This document shows positions 5,801 through 7,520 of a stretch of DNA of 7,520 nucleotides, piece after piece. Within the stretch, counting starts at the first letter, position 1. Every line of letters starts with the position of its first letter. The translations under genes were made by a program, and so were the position numbers. The notes beneath the pieces were generated by a model. That model was not told the origin of the DNA, did not search any database, and worked only from the letters and a program-made list of their open reading frames with translations. The stretch comes from Limnohabitans sp. (lineage in GTDB: Bacteria > Planctomycetota > Phycisphaerae > Phycisphaerales > SM1A02), in the NCBI GenBank assembly GCA_030054275.1, contig JASGCF010000078.1, positions 3,068 to 10,587 of the forward strand, given 5' to 3'.

Positions 5801-7039
5801 ATGTCGACAAGCTCACAGGCCGCTGCTGCACGAACATCTGCCGCTACCTCTTCGCGTCGCGTTCTCATTGTCGGCGGTGGGAGCGCGGGCATCTCCGTCG
5901 CTGCGCGGCTCGCGAAAGCCAGCGCGAACGCAAACATCAGCGTCACCATCCTTGATCCCTCAGAGACGCACGATTACCAACCGCTTTGGACGCTTGTCGG
6001 AGCGGGAGTCCTTCCGAAGGAAGCCGCGCGCCGTCGCGAGGCAGACCTCATCCCGCGCGGTGTTGAGTGGGTTCGCGAGGCGGCGACGGGCTTCGAACCT
6101 GAGGCGAAATCGGTCGTGACATCGAGCGGTCGACGATTGCAGTACGACATCCTCGTCGTTGCTGCCGGACTGCAACTCGATTGGGGCAAAGTCAAAGGCC
6201 TCGAAGGCAACATCGGCCGCAACGGCATTTGTTCGAATTACGCCTTTGAAACCGTCTCGACGACATGGGATGCGATTCGGAACTTCAAGGGCGGCGACGC
6301 GGTGTTCACGCATCCCGCGACACCGATCAAGTGTGGCGGCGCACCACAAAAAATCATGTACCTCGCAGACGATGCGTTCCGTCGTCAGGGTGTTCGCGGG
6401 AAATCGCGGATTCACTTCTATTCAGGTGATGCAGTGATTTTCCGAGTCGAGAAGTATGCCGCCGCACTGCGCGAAGTGATTGCTCGCAAGGAGATCGAGC
6501 CGCCGCACTTCAAACACAACCTCGTCGAAGTGCGCGTCGACGCGCGCGAAGCGATTTTCGAAGATCTCGATGCGAAGAAAGAAGTGGTGCAGCGCTTTGA
6601 CTTGCTGCATGTCACGCCGCCGATGTCGGCGCCAGATTTCTTGAAGAAGAGTCCGCTCGCGGCAGCGACCGGTTGGGTCGAGGTCGACAAGTTCACCTGT
6701 CGCCACACGCGTTTCCCCGAGATTTTCGCACTCGGCGACTGTTCGAATCTTCCGACGAGCAAGACTGGCGCCGCGATTCGGAAGCAGGCTCCGGTTGTTG
6801 CGACCAATGTGCTCGATGTCCTTGCGGGCCGCGAGCCAAGCGCCAAATACGACGGCTACGCGTCGTGTCCGCTGGTGACCGGCTATGGCTCGCTCATCTT
6901 GGCCGAGTTTGATTACGACCTCAAGCCCGCAGAGACTTTCCCCTTCGATCAATCGAAGGAGCGTTGGAGCATGTACGCGCTCAAGCGTTGGCTGTTGCCG
7001 CAACTCTACTGGCACGGCATGTTGAAGGGCCGCGCGTAA
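5801..7039 (+). CDS. sqr: Sulfide:quinone oxidoreductase, type II (mitochondrial-type)
   Basis: An FAD enzyme at the membrane surface that oxidises sulfide to sulfane sulfur (polysulfide or a thiol persulfide) and reduces quinone. It has 412 residues, with the dinucleotide motif VGGGSAG (24-30) after an Ala/Ser-rich lead, then QPLWTLVGAG, TPIKCGGAPQK with Cys178, the second FAD motif GDCSNLPTSKT, YDGYASCPLVTGYG with Cys356, and a C-terminal PFDQSKERWSMY segment. Cys178 and Cys356 match the two redox cysteines of human SQOR (Cys201 and Cys379), and the C-terminal third is strikingly close to the mitochondrial enzyme, so I place it in type II rather than type I. There is no signal peptide or full membrane helix; the C-terminal region (LKRWLLPQLYWHGML) is likely amphipathic and membrane-attaching. 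A rhodanese lies divergently upstream and a TauE/SafE permease converges downstream with only 16 bases between stops, giving a compact sulfide-oxidation locus. Confidence 0.95.
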   Translation: MSTSSQAAAARTSAATSSRRVLIVGGGSAGISVAARLAKASANANISVTILDPSETHDYQPLWTLVGAGVLPKEAARRREADLIPRGVEWVREAATGFEPEAKSVVTSSGRRLQYDILVVAAGLQLDWGKVKGLEGNIGRNGICSNYAFETVSTTWDAIRNFKGGDAVFTHPATPIKCGGAPQKIMYLADDAFRRQGVRGKSRIHFYSGDAVIFRVEKYAAALREVIARKEIEPPHFKHNLVEVRVDAREAIFEDLDAKKEVVQRFDLLHVTPPMSAPDFLKKSPLAAATGWVEVDKFTCRHTRFPEIFALGDCSNLPTSKTGAAIRKQAPVVATNVLDVLAGREPSAKYDGYASCPLVTGYGSLILAEFDYDLKPAETFPFDQSKERWSMYALKRWLLPQLYWHGMLKGRA

Positions 7040-7049
7040 CGCAACCAAC

Positions 7050-7070
7050 CGCGCGTCACGAAGACGCGTG
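7050..7070. terminator. Hairpin just after the SQR stop
   Basis: CGCGTC (7052-7057) pairs with GACGCG (7063-7068) around ACGAA; a G-U and a C-G pair extend the stem to eight. It starts 11 bases after the SQR stop and covers the stop and last codons of the permease. No T tract follows, so a terminator role is only plausible. Confidence 0.35.
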
Positions 7071-7520
7071 TGGCATTGCTGCGGTGGAAATCTTCGTACC
7101 GTCAAACACCCGCGGAAACACACGCGGTGCTTGGCGCCATGCGATGTAGCCCGCCATGACCACGAGGAAAATTGCGAAGCACTTACGCAGCGTGACTTGA
7201 TCCATCCGTTTCGCGAGCATGCTTCCAACAAGGCTCCCCGCGATACCAAGTGCGATGAAGATGCCGACGACATGCCAGTTGAGCGCAGCGTTCGAGAACA
7301 CGGCGGATTTCACCAAGCCCGTCGCAGAGTTGACCGCGATGATGGCGAGGCTTGTGCCGACCGCAACTTGCATCGGAAGTCGGCGCAGGAGGACGAGTAC
7401 CGGCACGATCAGGAAACCGCCGCCGATACCGACGAGCCCGGTCATGAAGCCGAGGCCAACGCCTTGCAGCGCGATGATGGCGCTGCGGCACGATCGGCCG
7501 TGTTCACTCGGTTGATTTGC
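7056..7520 (-). CDS. TauE/SafE family permease, C-terminal half (5' end cut by window edge)
   Basis: The open frame runs off the right edge; 154 residues are visible, while whole family members are usually about 250-300. What is seen is the second repeat of a TauE/SafE (DUF81) sulfite or sulfonate-type anion permease in the cytoplasmic membrane: a helix leading into GLVGIGGGFLIVPVLVLL, then VAVGTSLAIIAVNSATGLV, then VVGIFIALGIAGSLVGSML, then CFAIFLVVMAGYIAW, with a short polar tail. The GIGGG(F)L.VP signature and the AVGTSL motif are typical. The first permease repeat must lie outside the window. The methionine at 7445 is inside the protein and is not the start. Next to SQR and a rhodanese, export of sulfite or another sulfur oxyanion is the natural guess, but substrates in this family cannot be read from sequence. 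Confidence 0.88.
   Translation of the reverse strand, partial: ANQPSEHGRSCRSAIIALQGVGLGFMTGLVGIGGGFLIVPVLVLLRRLPMQVAVGTSLAIIAVNSATGLVKSAVFSNAALNWHVVGIFIALGIAGSLVGSMLAKRMDQVTLRKCFAIFLVVMAGYIAWRQAPRVFPRVFDGTKISTAAMPHASS

Noticed and set aside
5442..6119. Plus-strand open frame of 225 codons covering the rhodanese start and SQR N-terminus
   Set aside because: It overlaps two well-supported genes and its product is Arg/Ser-rich without a recognisable domain.
6422..7273. Minus-strand open frame of 283 codons opposite SQR and running into the permease
   Set aside because: It overlaps an unmistakable SQR and runs out of frame over the TauE/SafE gene, so it is a composition shadow.

Overview
The window looks like a chromosomal piece from a Planctomycetota-type bacterium, most likely of the Phycisphaerae. 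The main basis is the large secreted protein at 2532-4819. It carries a repeated Cys-rich module (core DPFCC...WD.LC) and ends in a paired dockerin-like calcium loop of the form 'ADLNGDG...ADLS.LL..WG', a style I associate with that class. This is inference from protein style, not from a marker gene. Base composition is moderately GC-rich. There is no sign of IS elements, phage genes, CRISPR arrays, tRNA or rRNA.

Layout, left to right: (1) a DEAD-box RNA helicase of the RhlE type on the minus strand, cut by the left edge (1-1237); (2) a stretch rich in inverted repeats between divergent genes (about 1316-1530); (3) a small plus-strand DUF1801-like protein with a lysine-rich tail (1623-2159), followed by a likely terminator; (4) a spacer of about 320 bases with nothing recognisable; (5) a secreted, multidomain metzincin-type metalloprotease on the plus strand (2532-4819), whose reading frame is broken by one base at a T5 tract (3526-3530), just before the active site; (6) a hairpin terminator shared by convergent genes (4897-4923); (7) a minus-strand rhodanese-DUF2892 membrane protein (4969-5610); (8) a 190-base divergent promoter region; (9) a plus-strand type II sulfide:quinone oxidoreductase (5801-7039); (10) the C-terminal half of a minus-strand TauE/SafE permease, cut by the right edge (7056-7520).

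The last three genes fit together as a sulfide-handling module. SQR oxidises sulfide to sulfane sulfur at the membrane and passes electrons to quinone. The rhodanese can move sulfane sulfur. A TauE/SafE permease could export sulfite or a related sulfur anion. The helicase, the DUF1801-like protein and the protease show no obvious functional link to this module or to each other.

The observations most worth a second look are the single-base frame break in an otherwise intact protease, the three-copy 45-residue Cys module flanking a beta-sandwich domain, the Cys-x4-Cys-x4-Cys tail on the rhodanese, and the inverted-repeat-dense leader between the helicase and the DUF1801-like gene.
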